64,000 nucleotides of DNA from contig JAERSH010000065.1 of assembly GCA_016845785.1 (NCBI GenBank), forward strand, positions 1 through 64,000, in the 5' to 3' direction. Positions 34,351 through 42,111 of this stretch are shown piece by piece. The stretch is from Fidelibacterota bacterium. GTDB lineage: Bacteria; Fidelibacterota; Marinisomatia; Marinisomatales; TCS55. Within the stretch, counting starts at the first letter, position 1. Every line of letters starts with the position of its first letter. A model generated the notes under the pieces. It was not told the DNA's origin, searched no databases, and worked only from the letters and a program-made list of their open reading frames with translations. The position numbers and the translations under genes were made by a program.

Positions 34351-36066
34351 TTAACCCTTCTCACTTTGCGGTGTAAAATCTTTATCAGCACCGGGCACAC
34401 TATATTCATAAGGCCCACGGTAAACGGATGGTACTGTTTCAAAATTGCCATGACCCAATGGCGGCGATGTGGTATCGGTCCATTCGATGGTTGTGGCATC
34501 CCATGGATTCACCTCAGCTGTTTTCTTACCCCGTAAACTGACAATCATATTTACGATAAAGAAAATTTGAGCTAAACCCAAAAGCCATGCAGAAACAGAC
34601 ATGACTTCATTCAAGTAAAGGACATCAGCGGCATGGGCATAAATTTCTCCACCATCCCATAAGCGACGCGATACCCCTGCCAATCCTTGGACAAACATGG
34701 GCATAAAAACCCCATTCATAAAGATGAATGAAAAGAAGAAATGAAGTTTCCCCAATGTTTCGTTGGTTTTCTTCCCCGTCATCTTCGGGAACCAATAATA
34801 GATACCTGCAAACAATGCAAATATGGTTCCTGGTGCAACCACATAATGAAAATGGCCAATTACATAATAGGTATCATGAAGATGGATATCTGAGGCTGCG
34901 AGCCCCAAAGGTAATCCTGTTAATCCACCGATACCAAACATCGGTATGAATCCAAGCGCAAATAACATGGGGGTATTAAATCGAATAGAACCACCCCACA
35001 GTGATAAGAGCAATGCGGTTAAAATCACGACAGATGGAATGGAAATAATCATGGTGGTGGTTTGGAAAAATGCACCAATAGTAGTTCCCATACCTGTGAT
35101 ATACATATGGTGAGCCCACACAATGAAGGACATGAATCCTAAAAAGATCATGGCATAGACTAATGCTTTATAACCCCAAATTGGCTTCCGTGTATTGTTT
35201 GCTATAATTTCAGTAATAATGCCAAAAGCAGGTAAAATCAAAACATAGACTTCCGGATGAGCCAAGAACCAGAATAAGTGCTGCCACAGTAAAGGACTAC
35301 CGCCACCAGCATTGGTTAATACTTCGCCCGAAACCACCAATCCGCTTGGCATAAAGAAACTCGTCCCAGCCAATCGATCCATGAGCTGCAATACACCTGC
35401 TGCTTCTAGTGGCGGGAAAGCCAATAGAAGTAAAAATGCTGTAATGAACTGTGTCCAAACAAAGATAGGCAATTTCATCCACGTCATGCCTTCGGTCCTG
35501 AGCTGAATTACAGTTACAAGAATATTCACAGATCCCAATAATGAGGAAGTAATTAACAATACCATTCCCCAGAGCCAAACGGTCTGTCCCATGGTGGCCA
35601 CATCTGCCAATGGTGGATAAGAAGTCCAACCGGAATTGGCTGCACCACCCGGCACGAAAAACCCAATAGCCATGACAACAGATCCCATGAAGTACATCCA
35701 GTAAGAGGCTGCATTCAATTTGGGGAAGGCCATATCAATGGCACCAATCTGTAATGGGACGAAGTAGTTACCAAAGGCACCAAATGCCAATGGTACAACG
35801 CCTAAAAAGATCATGATGGTTCCATGCATGGCACCCAATGAATTATACATTTCAGAGGGCAATATGCCGCCATCACCCAACAATGATCCAATGAATGGAA
35901 CGGGTGATTCTGGATAAGCCAATTGATATCGCATGATCATCATGAGTGTAAATCCGAAGAGGAGCCACACTAATGATGTAATACCATATTGGATACCAAT
36001 AATTTTATGGTCTGTGGAGAATATGTATTTTGTCCAAAAACTTTCTTTATGGTGGTCAGTGCTCAT
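34351..36066 (-). CDS. coxA: Cytochrome c oxidase subunit I (cluster 1)
   Basis: This 571-residue catalytic subunit of an A-type haem-copper oxidase has twelve helices. The haem a ligand region is NSLGAMHGTIMIFLG, CuB ligands lie in FWFLAHPEVYVLILP (His-x3-Tyr pair) and FIVWAHHMYITGM, and haem a/a3 ligands lie in HDTYYVIGHFHYVVA. The Glu in HPEVY marks the A1 subgroup with a normal D-channel exit. It reduces oxygen to water and pumps protons. It is the first gene of cluster 1, 130 bp downstream of an rrf2 regulator, with an inverted repeat in between. Confidence 0.97.
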   Translation of the reverse strand: MSTDHHKESFWTKYIFSTDHKIIGIQYGITSLVWLLFGFTLMMIMRYQLAYPESPVPFIGSLLGDGGILPSEMYNSLGAMHGTIMIFLGVVPLAFGAFGNYFVPLQIGAIDMAFPKLNAASYWMYFMGSVVMAIGFFVPGGAANSGWTSYPPLADVATMGQTVWLWGMVLLITSSLLGSVNILVTVIQLRTEGMTWMKLPIFVWTQFITAFLLLLAFPPLEAAGVLQLMDRLAGTSFFMPSGLVVSGEVLTNAGGGSPLLWQHLFWFLAHPEVYVLILPAFGIITEIIANNTRKPIWGYKALVYAMIFLGFMSFIVWAHHMYITGMGTTIGAFFQTTTMIISIPSVVILTALLLSLWGGSIRFNTPMLFALGFIPMFGIGGLTGLPLGLAASDIHLHDTYYVIGHFHYVVAPGTIFALFAGIYYWFPKMTGKKTNETLGKLHFFFSFIFMNGVFMPMFVQGLAGVSRRLWDGGEIYAHAADVLYLNEVMSVSAWLLGLAQIFFIVNMIVSLRGKKTAEVNPWDATTIEWTDTTSPPLGHGNFETVPSVYRGPYEYSVPGADKDFTPQSEKG

Positions 36067-36158
36067 TAATGATTCCTGATTAATCTAAAATGGTTGGTAT
36101 TCAAAAAAATGAATTCAAAAATAGGAGCGGAATTTAGTCCACCCAAAAGTGAATGAAC

Positions 36159-36178
36159 AAATACTTCAGAAAGTATTT
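36159..36178. promoter_or_regulatory. Inverted repeat between rrf2 and coxA (candidate operator)
   Basis: AAATACTT (36159-36166) and AAGTATTT (36171-36178) form a perfect 8-bp dyad with a CAGA centre, in the 131-bp gap upstream of oxidase cluster 1. The spacing suits a dimeric regulator, and AT-rich dyads of this size are typical of Rrf2-family sites. On the minus strand it could also be a weak terminator after rrf2, but there is no T run after the stem. It is therefore a plausible target of the adjacent Rrf2 protein. Confidence 0.45.
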
Positions 36179-36197
36179 ATAAAAAAATATAAAGAGA

Positions 36198-36650
36198 TTA
36201 GCTACGCATTATTTTCCGCTTTTCGATCACCCTCTTTGCCAAGTGCTCTAGTGACTCAGAATCTAGCATGTGCCTTAATTGGTGGCGAATAGGTTTCCAT
36301 TGTTCATGAAGAGGGCAAGGTGTGTCATCTGAGCAAAGATCTAGTCCCACAACGCATTGTTCTTTATCTGGGGGTAAGCCATCAATAGCAAAAATGATAT
36401 CATTAAGAAAAATTTCTTTGGCAGATTTGGCAAGATTAATTCCTCCATTCCTACCCCGAGTTGCTTTTACTAATCTTTGTTTTACCAATGATTGCATTAT
36501 TTTTGACAAAAATTGAGAAGGAATACCATATTCTTTCGCAATTTTATGAATCATTACTGGCTTATCAGGTTTGTGTTCAGCCAGATAAATCATCGCCTGG
36601 ATTGCATATTCTGCTGATTTTGAGTACAACATGAGGAGCGACGTTACCAT
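36198..36650 (-). CDS. Rrf2-family transcriptional regulator (cluster 1/2 junction)
   Basis: A 150-residue Rrf2 winged-helix protein. The HTH and wing are MIHKIAKEYGIPSQFLSKIMQSLVKQRLVKATRGRNGG, outlined at ~32-70. Three Cys that would hold an Fe-S cluster are spaced Cys-x6-Cys-x5-Cys (QCVVGLDLCSDDTPC). The ATG at 36650 has AAGGA seven bases upstream; the alternative ATG at 36632 (MLYSKSAEY) has none, though that is where homologues usually begin. By family knowledge it could sense NO, oxygen or iron status as NsrR/IscR do. It lies between the two oxidase clusters and is very similar to the regulator next to narG. Confidence 0.92.
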   Translation of the reverse strand: MVTSLLMLYSKSAEYAIQAMIYLAEHKPDKPVMIHKIAKEYGIPSQFLSKIMQSLVKQRLVKATRGRNGGINLAKSAKEIFLNDIIFAIDGLPPDKEQCVVGLDLCSDDTPCPLHEQWKPIRHQLRHMLDSESLEHLAKRVIEKRKIMRS

Positions 36651-36681
36651 GACAATTCCTTATTTTCCAATATCAATATAT

Positions 36682-36861
36682 TTATCTTTTAGATTTAATA
36701 TAATAAACGACTCCACCCACAATAATAAATGGTGAAATAATGATCCCCGCCAAGGGAATATATACAGACAATCCACCGCCAATTGAATCATTCGTAGCGC
36801 AGTAAGGACAGGCCCAAATGCCCTGTTGCATCAATAGTAATAGTGATAATATTTTTTTCAA
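36682..36861 (-). CDS. Small exported CxxC membrane protein of oxidase cluster 2 (TTG start)
   Basis: A 59-residue product read from a TTG at 36861. It has a short signal-like segment (KKILSLLLLMQQGIWA), then CPYCATND with CxxC at the mature N-terminus, one membrane helix and a basic tail (YYIKSKR). It begins five bases after the subunit IV stop. No upstream ATG exists in frame, and an internal ATG would cut the signal. The layout mirrors the 79-aa CATC protein of cluster 1, so the two are probably functional equivalents despite weak sequence similarity. I infer an oxidase accessory role from this repeated association. Confidence 0.65.
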   Translation of the reverse strand: MKKILSLLLLMQQGIWACPYCATNDSIGGGLSVYIPLAGIIISPFIIVGGVVYYIKSKR

Positions 36862-36866
36862 TGCAC

Positions 36867-37151
36867 TTAAATGGTCCAGTTAAATGATAGGTCGTAGACC
36901 ACGCCCCACAAAAAGAAAAGGGCCAATGGAATGGGCAATACAATCAGTCTTCGAAGTAACTTGGTTTCATACCTTAAATGCATGTAGATCAATGCCACCA
37001 ACATCATTTTAGTCACGGTAAATGCAATGAGGATTGTGACCATAGCAATGCGATCCAGATTCGTCCCCACAATCCAAACCTCAAATAATGTAATAATGGT
37101 TAACCATGCTGCATTATAAAAATAATCTTTTTTATGATCTTTCATCGACAC
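36867..37151 (-). CDS. Cytochrome c oxidase subunit IV (cluster 2)
   Basis: This 94-residue, three-helix protein matches prokaryotic subunit IV: a charged N-terminus (MSMKDHKKDYFYNAAW), the central VTKMMLVALIYMHLRYE block and a final helix ending FLWGVVYDLSFNWTI. It is the counterpart of the cluster 1 protein at 33443. It stabilises the complex and has no cofactor. The gene lies three bases after subunit III. Confidence 0.85.
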   Translation of the reverse strand: MSMKDHKKDYFYNAAWLTIITLFEVWIVGTNLDRIAMVTILIAFTVTKMMLVALIYMHLRYETKLLRRLIVLPIPLALFFLWGVVYDLSFNWTI

Positions 37152-37154
37152 CTC

Positions 37155-37784
37155 CTATAACAAATAAATTATGGTAAAGACCAAAATCCAGATTAAATCC
37201 ACGAAATGCCAAAACAATCCTGCGATTTCTACCCTATCAAAATTATCCGATCCATAAATACCATTTTTTGCCTGCAAGAATATGACGAATAAATAAATCA
37301 CACCAGACAATACATGAAGTCCGTGGAAGGAAGTTGTGGTATAAAATACAGCCCCATACATCCCCGTTGATGGCAAGAACTTATCCCCCGAAAAACCGGA
37401 AGCAGATAAAGCTGCACCTAAAGATTCATTGCCAGCGATAAAATGGTAATATTCATAAACCTGGATTCCCAAAAAGACAACCCCGCCCAAAATGGTTAAA
37501 CCTAAATATTTCACCAATGATTTCTGATCATTTCTCTGGACTCCATTCAACGCCATCACCATTGTAAAGCTAGTGCAAATCAACAAAAATGTATTAAATG
37601 CAGTGAGTGGAACATTTAGAATTACATCGGCTTGGGGCCAGGAAGGCGCCGCATTCCGTAATGCTATACCACCAATTAAAATAGTGATAAATGTGAGTGC
37701 ATCCATAACAAGGAAAAGCCACATTGCCAGCTTCCCTGTTGTGGCTGTTCCGAATGATTTTCCTGCAGCAAGTGTTTGATTCAT
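37155..37784 (-). CDS. coxC: Cytochrome c oxidase subunit III (cluster 2, copy a)
   Basis: A 209-residue, five-helix subunit III. Blocks GKLAMWLFLVMDALTFITILIGG, TSFHGLHVLSGVIYL and EIAGLFWHFVDLIWILVFTIIYLL are diagnostic, and it has the conserved Glu/Asp on helix III side. It contains a ~15-residue insertion before the HGLHV helix (NESLGAALSASGFSGDKFLP). It follows another subunit III-like gene by seven bases, so cluster 2 encodes two different subunit III polypeptides. Confidence 0.93.
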   Translation of the reverse strand: MNQTLAAGKSFGTATTGKLAMWLFLVMDALTFITILIGGIALRNAAPSWPQADVILNVPLTAFNTFLLICTSFTMVMALNGVQRNDQKSLVKYLGLTILGGVVFLGIQVYEYYHFIAGNESLGAALSASGFSGDKFLPSTGMYGAVFYTTTSFHGLHVLSGVIYLFVIFLQAKNGIYGSDNFDRVEIAGLFWHFVDLIWILVFTIIYLL

Positions 37785-37791
37785 TATTATC

Positions 37792-38373
37792 TCAAATTTG
37801 GATTAATATTAAAATTGCAGATAAAAGTATGATCCACAACCCGGTTAAAAAGTGCCAATACCATCCAATCAGTCGAAATCGAAGGGGTTTGATGGGGATC
37901 CCCCGATATAATTGCACCCAAACCCAAGCAACAAAAACCAATCCCGTCAATAAATGGACCCCATGGGCGCCTGCCATCAAGTACGTCATTCCTGCCAGTA
38001 CATTTGTACCGCTCTGCAAACCATCACTGACCAGGATTTGCCAAATGGTGATTTGACCGAATAAAAAAACCAATCCTAAAATGTGACTTGATAAAATGAA
38101 ACGGTGACTTCGTGTACTTTTTGTACCCTGCCATTGTCTGAATCCGGAATCAAAGAGTAAACTGCTGACGATCATAAGACAGGCATTCCCAACAACGATG
38201 GCTTGGTGTGTACCACTTAATTTGATATAGGATAATTCTTTAGCCACCATGGCCCCAAAGGTGGATAAAAATGTAATAAACAGCATGGTGATACTGCCAA
38301 GAAGAATGATGATACCCAACTTGGACGTATTCTCATCACATTGGATGGGTACAGTCGAATCCATGGTTTTCAT
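37792..38373 (-). CDS. Subunit III-like protein of oxidase cluster 2 (copy b)
   Basis: A 193-residue, five-helix protein of the haem-copper oxidase subunit III family but clearly divergent. MTYLMAGAHGVHLLTGLVFVAWVW and RLIGWYWHFLTGLWIILLSAILIL replace the usual HGLHV and WHFVDLVW blocks. The Asp of WHFVD is Thr here, and the N-terminal helix motif is weak. It overlaps the subunit I stop by four bases. Two subunit III genes side by side are known in some caa3/ACIII-linked oxidases. The divergent copy may be structural or assist assembly. Confidence 0.85.
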   Translation of the reverse strand: MKTMDSTVPIQCDENTSKLGIIILLGSITMLFITFLSTFGAMVAKELSYIKLSGTHQAIVVGNACLMIVSSLLFDSGFRQWQGTKSTRSHRFILSSHILGLVFLFGQITIWQILVSDGLQSGTNVLAGMTYLMAGAHGVHLLTGLVFVAWVWVQLYRGIPIKPLRFRLIGWYWHFLTGLWIILLSAILILIQI

Positions 38374-40082
38374 CCGGCACTCTCAATCTGGACCGATTGG
38401 GGTACCCAATCCTGCCCCTTCACTTTCGGATTACTGTATTCATTAGGGCCGTTATAGACTTGAGGTATTTCCGCAAAATTCCCATGGGGAACGGGGTAAT
38501 CCACTGTCCATTCCAAGGTGTTCGATTTCCAGGGATTCTTTTCAGCAATCGGACCCTTAAACATGGACCAAGTGAAGTTGAATAAATAGATGAATTGGAA
38601 AGCACCCAACACAATGGCGGCATAGGTAATAAATTCATTCAAACCCATGAGTGGTTTTATGAAATCATATTCTGCAGGGTTATAAATCCGGCGATGGTGA
38701 CCGGCATAACCCAAAACCATCATATTGAAGAAAACCAAATTCAATGAAATGAATGTGCCCCAAAAATGGATGCGGTTCATCAATGGATTCATCATGCGCC
38801 CAAACATTTTGGGATACCAATATGAGATAGCGGCATATCCACCGAATAATACGGAAGCAGCCATAGTATAATGAAAATGACCCACCACAAACATTGTGTC
38901 GTGAAGATAAATATCCGCTGTGACTGTGGCGTTATATAATCCTGTCAATCCCCCAATGGCAAATACCCAAATCACTGCCATGGTATAAAGCATAGGTGTT
39001 TTAAAATGGAGGGAACCCTTCCATAAAGTCAGTAACCAATTGAAGAAGAAAATGGAAGATGGAATACTGATCAACAGGGTTAAGAACATAAAGGACTTGC
39101 CCAGCAGTGGGCTCATGCCCGTGGTGTACATGTGATGCCCCCAAACGATTGAACTCAATACCACGATGGTACACATACAAATCGCCGTCACTTTATATCC
39201 AAATGCGGGTTTCCGGGAAAAGACAGAAAGCAATTCAGAAACTATACCCCAGACCGGTAAAATTAGGATATATACTTCTGGATGGCCAAAAATCCAAAAG
39301 ACATGTTGGTACAACAGTGGATCTCCACCCCCGCCGGCGGCCAGCCTTCCGGCTAAAAAGAATTGGGTGCCCAATAGACGATCCAATAAAAGCATGATCA
39401 ATCCAGCCGCGATTACAGGAACAAAAATGGCATTCAAAATGGATGTAAGCCATAACCCCCAAACGGAGAGAGGCATTTTGAAATAGGTCATTCCCGGAGC
39501 ACGCATTCGAATTACAGTAATTACATAATTGATGGCACCCATCATGGTGGATGTGCCTGCAAGGGTTAGCGCCAATGTCCAATATGTTTGGCCATGGCCG
39601 GGGATTCCCCCTTCCTCCAGGCTCAAGGGTGGATAAGATGTCCACCCTCCTGCAGCCGTACCGTCAGGTAAAAAGTAGGATGCCAAGAGAACAATACTGG
39701 CCAAGAACATGGTCCAAAAAGACAGCATATTTAGGGTGGGGAATGCCATGTCTCTCGCACCGATTTGCAAAGGGATAACGTAGTTTCCAAAGGCACCAAT
39801 TAAAATTGGTGTAATGGCCCAGAATATCATGATGGTCCCGTGCATGGTAAATAATTGATTATACATGTCCGGGTCAATAATCCCGCCAGAACCTTTAAAT
39901 AGAAATCCCAATAACCACCATGGCACCGGCTGCTCGGGATAGGCCAATTGCCAACGAATCAACAGGGCTTGAAATCCGCCGAACAATAAAAAGAAAATAC
40001 CTAAAAACAAATATTGCTTACCGATCATTTTGTGATCGAGTGAAAAAATATATTTTCGCCAAACTGATTGATGTTCGCTCAT
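38370..40082 (-). CDS. coxA: Cytochrome c oxidase subunit I (cluster 2)
   Basis: This 570-residue haem-copper oxidase subunit is counted from the ATG at 40082, which overlaps the subunit II stop (ATGA); a 9-residue longer start lies inside that gene. Ligand motifs are intact: QLFTMHGTIMIFWA, FWIFGHPEVYILILP, SIVWGHHMYTTGM and HDTMFVVGHFHYTMA. The Glu of HPEVY again marks the A1 group. Divergence from the cluster 1 subunit I is substantial throughout, so this is an old paralogue rather than a recent copy. It is expected to pump protons and probably differs in expression or partner cytochrome. Confidence 0.97.
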   Translation of the reverse strand: MSEHQSVWRKYIFSLDHKMIGKQYLFLGIFFLLFGGFQALLIRWQLAYPEQPVPWWLLGFLFKGSGGIIDPDMYNQLFTMHGTIMIFWAITPILIGAFGNYVIPLQIGARDMAFPTLNMLSFWTMFLASIVLLASYFLPDGTAAGGWTSYPPLSLEEGGIPGHGQTYWTLALTLAGTSTMMGAINYVITVIRMRAPGMTYFKMPLSVWGLWLTSILNAIFVPVIAAGLIMLLLDRLLGTQFFLAGRLAAGGGGDPLLYQHVFWIFGHPEVYILILPVWGIVSELLSVFSRKPAFGYKVTAICMCTIVVLSSIVWGHHMYTTGMSPLLGKSFMFLTLLISIPSSIFFFNWLLTLWKGSLHFKTPMLYTMAVIWVFAIGGLTGLYNATVTADIYLHDTMFVVGHFHYTMAASVLFGGYAAISYWYPKMFGRMMNPLMNRIHFWGTFISLNLVFFNMMVLGYAGHHRRIYNPAEYDFIKPLMGLNEFITYAAIVLGAFQFIYLFNFTWSMFKGPIAEKNPWKSNTLEWTVDYPVPHGNFAEIPQVYNGPNEYSNPKVKGQDWVPQSVQIESAG

Positions 40083-40879
40083 TTTACTTCCTTCCAGGGC
40101 CATCCCCATTTTGTGGGTACACCTTCATCTTCATCGTCTCCCCAATCATCCCAATCGTCTTCAGTCACTTCTGGCTCCTGTTCACTTAGCCATGTATAAA
40201 AGTCTTCCTTGGATTGCACTTTTAGGTAGCCCTTCATTTTAAAATGGCCGTTGCCGCAAAGTTCAGCACAGGCAATTTCATATTCACCCGTTTCCGTTGC
40301 TTGAAACCAAATAGCGGTGACCATTCCCGGTGTTGCGTCCTGCTTTATTCTAAAATTGGGTAAATAAAATGAATGAATGACATCGTATGTGGTCAATTGG
40401 ACGACGACAGGCGTATTCACGGGAATATTTAAAATGTTTTGGGGTGGCACAACATCATCATCGGTCCCAAACTCTTCGTCTTCCCCGGCATAGCGAAAAT
40501 TCCACGCATATTGCATGGGCATAGCCTCGATGCGAAGTACATCCTTTCCTTTAGGAAAATTCCAAAATGCCTCTTTCAAATCTCTGAAAGACATGGTTTC
40601 GATTACCACGTCAATTGATAAAAAGACCACCATCCCCATGACCACGGTCATGATAAGGTGTTTCTTTTTGTCCCCGTGTTCATAAGCTGCTTTAGGGTGT
40701 TTTCGGGAATTGTACTTCCAAACGAAAAACGCCAATGCCGCCACAACAATCCCAAAATATAATGTAATGACAAAATCAGTATATTGAATGACATTATCAA
40801 TGCGATAACCATCCAATGATATATCCTTCGGTGGATCCATGAACCAAATTCCTGGAAGCCACTTTTTCAAATTGGTCAT
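40079..40879 (-). CDS. coxB: Cytochrome c oxidase subunit II (cluster 2)
   Basis: A 266-residue subunit with two membrane helices and a cupredoxin domain. The CuA set is complete (YDVIHSFYLPN and CAELCGNGHFKM). No haem c domain is fused. The C-terminus again has an acidic, tryptophan-dotted stretch (EDDWDDWGDDEDEG) followed here by a short basic end. It is the first gene of cluster 2, and its ribosome site (AGGAGA) is inside a hairpin that could limit translation. Confidence 0.95.
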   Translation of the reverse strand: MTNLKKWLPGIWFMDPPKDISLDGYRIDNVIQYTDFVITLYFGIVVAALAFFVWKYNSRKHPKAAYEHGDKKKHLIMTVVMGMVVFLSIDVVIETMSFRDLKEAFWNFPKGKDVLRIEAMPMQYAWNFRYAGEDEEFGTDDDVVPPQNILNIPVNTPVVVQLTTYDVIHSFYLPNFRIKQDATPGMVTAIWFQATETGEYEIACAELCGNGHFKMKGYLKVQSKEDFYTWLSEQEPEVTEDDWDDWGDDEDEGVPTKWGWPWKEVK

Positions 40880-40881
40880 TT

Positions 40882-40905
40882 ATTCTCCTAATCCTGAAGG
40901 AGAAT
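40882..40905 (-). promoter_or_regulatory. Hairpin sequestering the coxB ribosome binding site
   Basis: On the minus strand, ATTCTCCT (40905-40898) pairs perfectly with AGGAGAAT (40889-40882) around an 8-nt loop. The second arm is the Shine-Dalgarno of the cluster 2 subunit II gene, whose ATG begins two bases later. Folding would hide the ribosome site, so this is a candidate translational switch or thermosensor-like element. Confidence 0.5.
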
Positions 40906-40945
40906 ATATTAACTATATCATAATATTTATACCTTTTTATCCTGT

Positions 40946-42091
40946 TTATAGATTAACAGATATCATGAGGTACCCCCATTGTGCCATTTTCCCATCCTCA
41001 GCAAACAACTCTCCGGGGAAGAAAAATGAATGGCCCAACACCATTTTTGATTTACCTATAAATGGAAAACTCAAATTATTATCGATTTCTGTACCAAAAA
41101 TATTTTTTCCATCTTGGTTATTTTTTTGAGAATAAAACTGATGAACAGTGGTATTCAGTTTCCACCCCAAAATGGTTGTAATCACCTGAATTTGGGCATC
41201 CACCAGCCCTAACCCCTTGGTGTGGACAGGGAGATTTAAAAAATAATCCATATGCCCATAAAATTTATGGTTTGTGGCAAAGAGGGTATTAAAAGATTCA
41301 TCTTTAGTCGTTGTGGAATCATCGCCACTGATGATGTCGATCCCGGCACGAAATACCACTGAATTCAATTTGTAAGCGCCACTAACAGAAGCCATCCAAC
41401 CTGCCAAATCCTTTTCATTATGTTTCCCGGATTGAAACCCCAACTCGCCATTAAAACTGAAAGCTCCTGATTTTTTACCCAAGGTCAGTAACCCTGTAAT
41501 GCGGTCTTTATCCTGGAGTAGCAACCCTTCCTGAACAAGAGGAAACGTGTTATTGATGAAAAAATTTATACCTCTTACATTGGTATCATCCTTTTCTTTA
41601 TTTGGATATCCTTCAACCTGCTTGAGATTAAAAATATCCATCTTTGAGCCATTGGACAGTTGATATGTAAATGTATATCCATCAAAACTCCTGCCGATAT
41701 TATGCCAGCCTACAGCGCCCATGATTCTTTGGGATCCGTAAGCCACTTCATAGCGGCCCATTTTTAATGATAATGGACTATCATTCTTCAAGACAGTATA
41801 AGCTTGGTGCATATCCAGAGCATCTGCTGATCCATCTTTCAACGTATTGGTTTCGGTACCCATAACCCTGGAGTCCTGCAATTGAAGGAATACAAATTTA
41901 TTGTCCTTTTCATATGTTGAAGAAAACCGCGTTCTTTGGTAGTTCAAATTGTTGAACCCTGTCGTGTCCGAAAAATCCTTATTCAATGCTTCATGACGAA
42001 TCCGTACCGATCCGCCAAAATACCACCCCTGTGCAATCAATAATCCCCCCATCGCTATTGCAATTCCAATAATTTGTTTAAACCGTTTCAT
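40946..42091 (-). CDS. Alginate-export-type outer-membrane porin
   Basis: This 381-residue exported barrel has a signal peptide (cleavage around LIAQG|WYF) and then repeated amphipathic strands. GGSVRIRHEALN and LSLKMGRYEVAYGSQRIMGAVGWHNIGRSFDGYTF (in outline) are the signatures of the alginate_exp family. It ends on MISVNL with the hydrophobic C-terminal pattern needed for BAM. Such porins carry anions or sugars. It lies between ACIII and oxidase cluster 2, an odd place for a porin, but only 20 bp after actF. It may therefore be cotranscribed and serve, for example, nitrate entry or metabolite exchange. Confidence 0.82.
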   Translation of the reverse strand: MKRFKQIIGIAIAMGGLLIAQGWYFGGSVRIRHEALNKDFSDTTGFNNLNYQRTRFSSTYEKDNKFVFLQLQDSRVMGTETNTLKDGSADALDMHQAYTVLKNDSPLSLKMGRYEVAYGSQRIMGAVGWHNIGRSFDGYTFTYQLSNGSKMDIFNLKQVEGYPNKEKDDTNVRGINFFINNTFPLVQEGLLLQDKDRITGLLTLGKKSGAFSFNGELGFQSGKHNEKDLAGWMASVSGAYKLNSVVFRAGIDIISGDDSTTTKDESFNTLFATNHKFYGHMDYFLNLPVHTKGLGLVDAQIQVITTILGWKLNTTVHQFYSQKNNQDGKNIFGTEIDNNLSFPFIGKSKMVLGHSFFFPGELFAEDGKMAQWGYLMISVNL

Positions 42092-42111
42092 ATTTCCCCC
42101 GATTTATTTTG

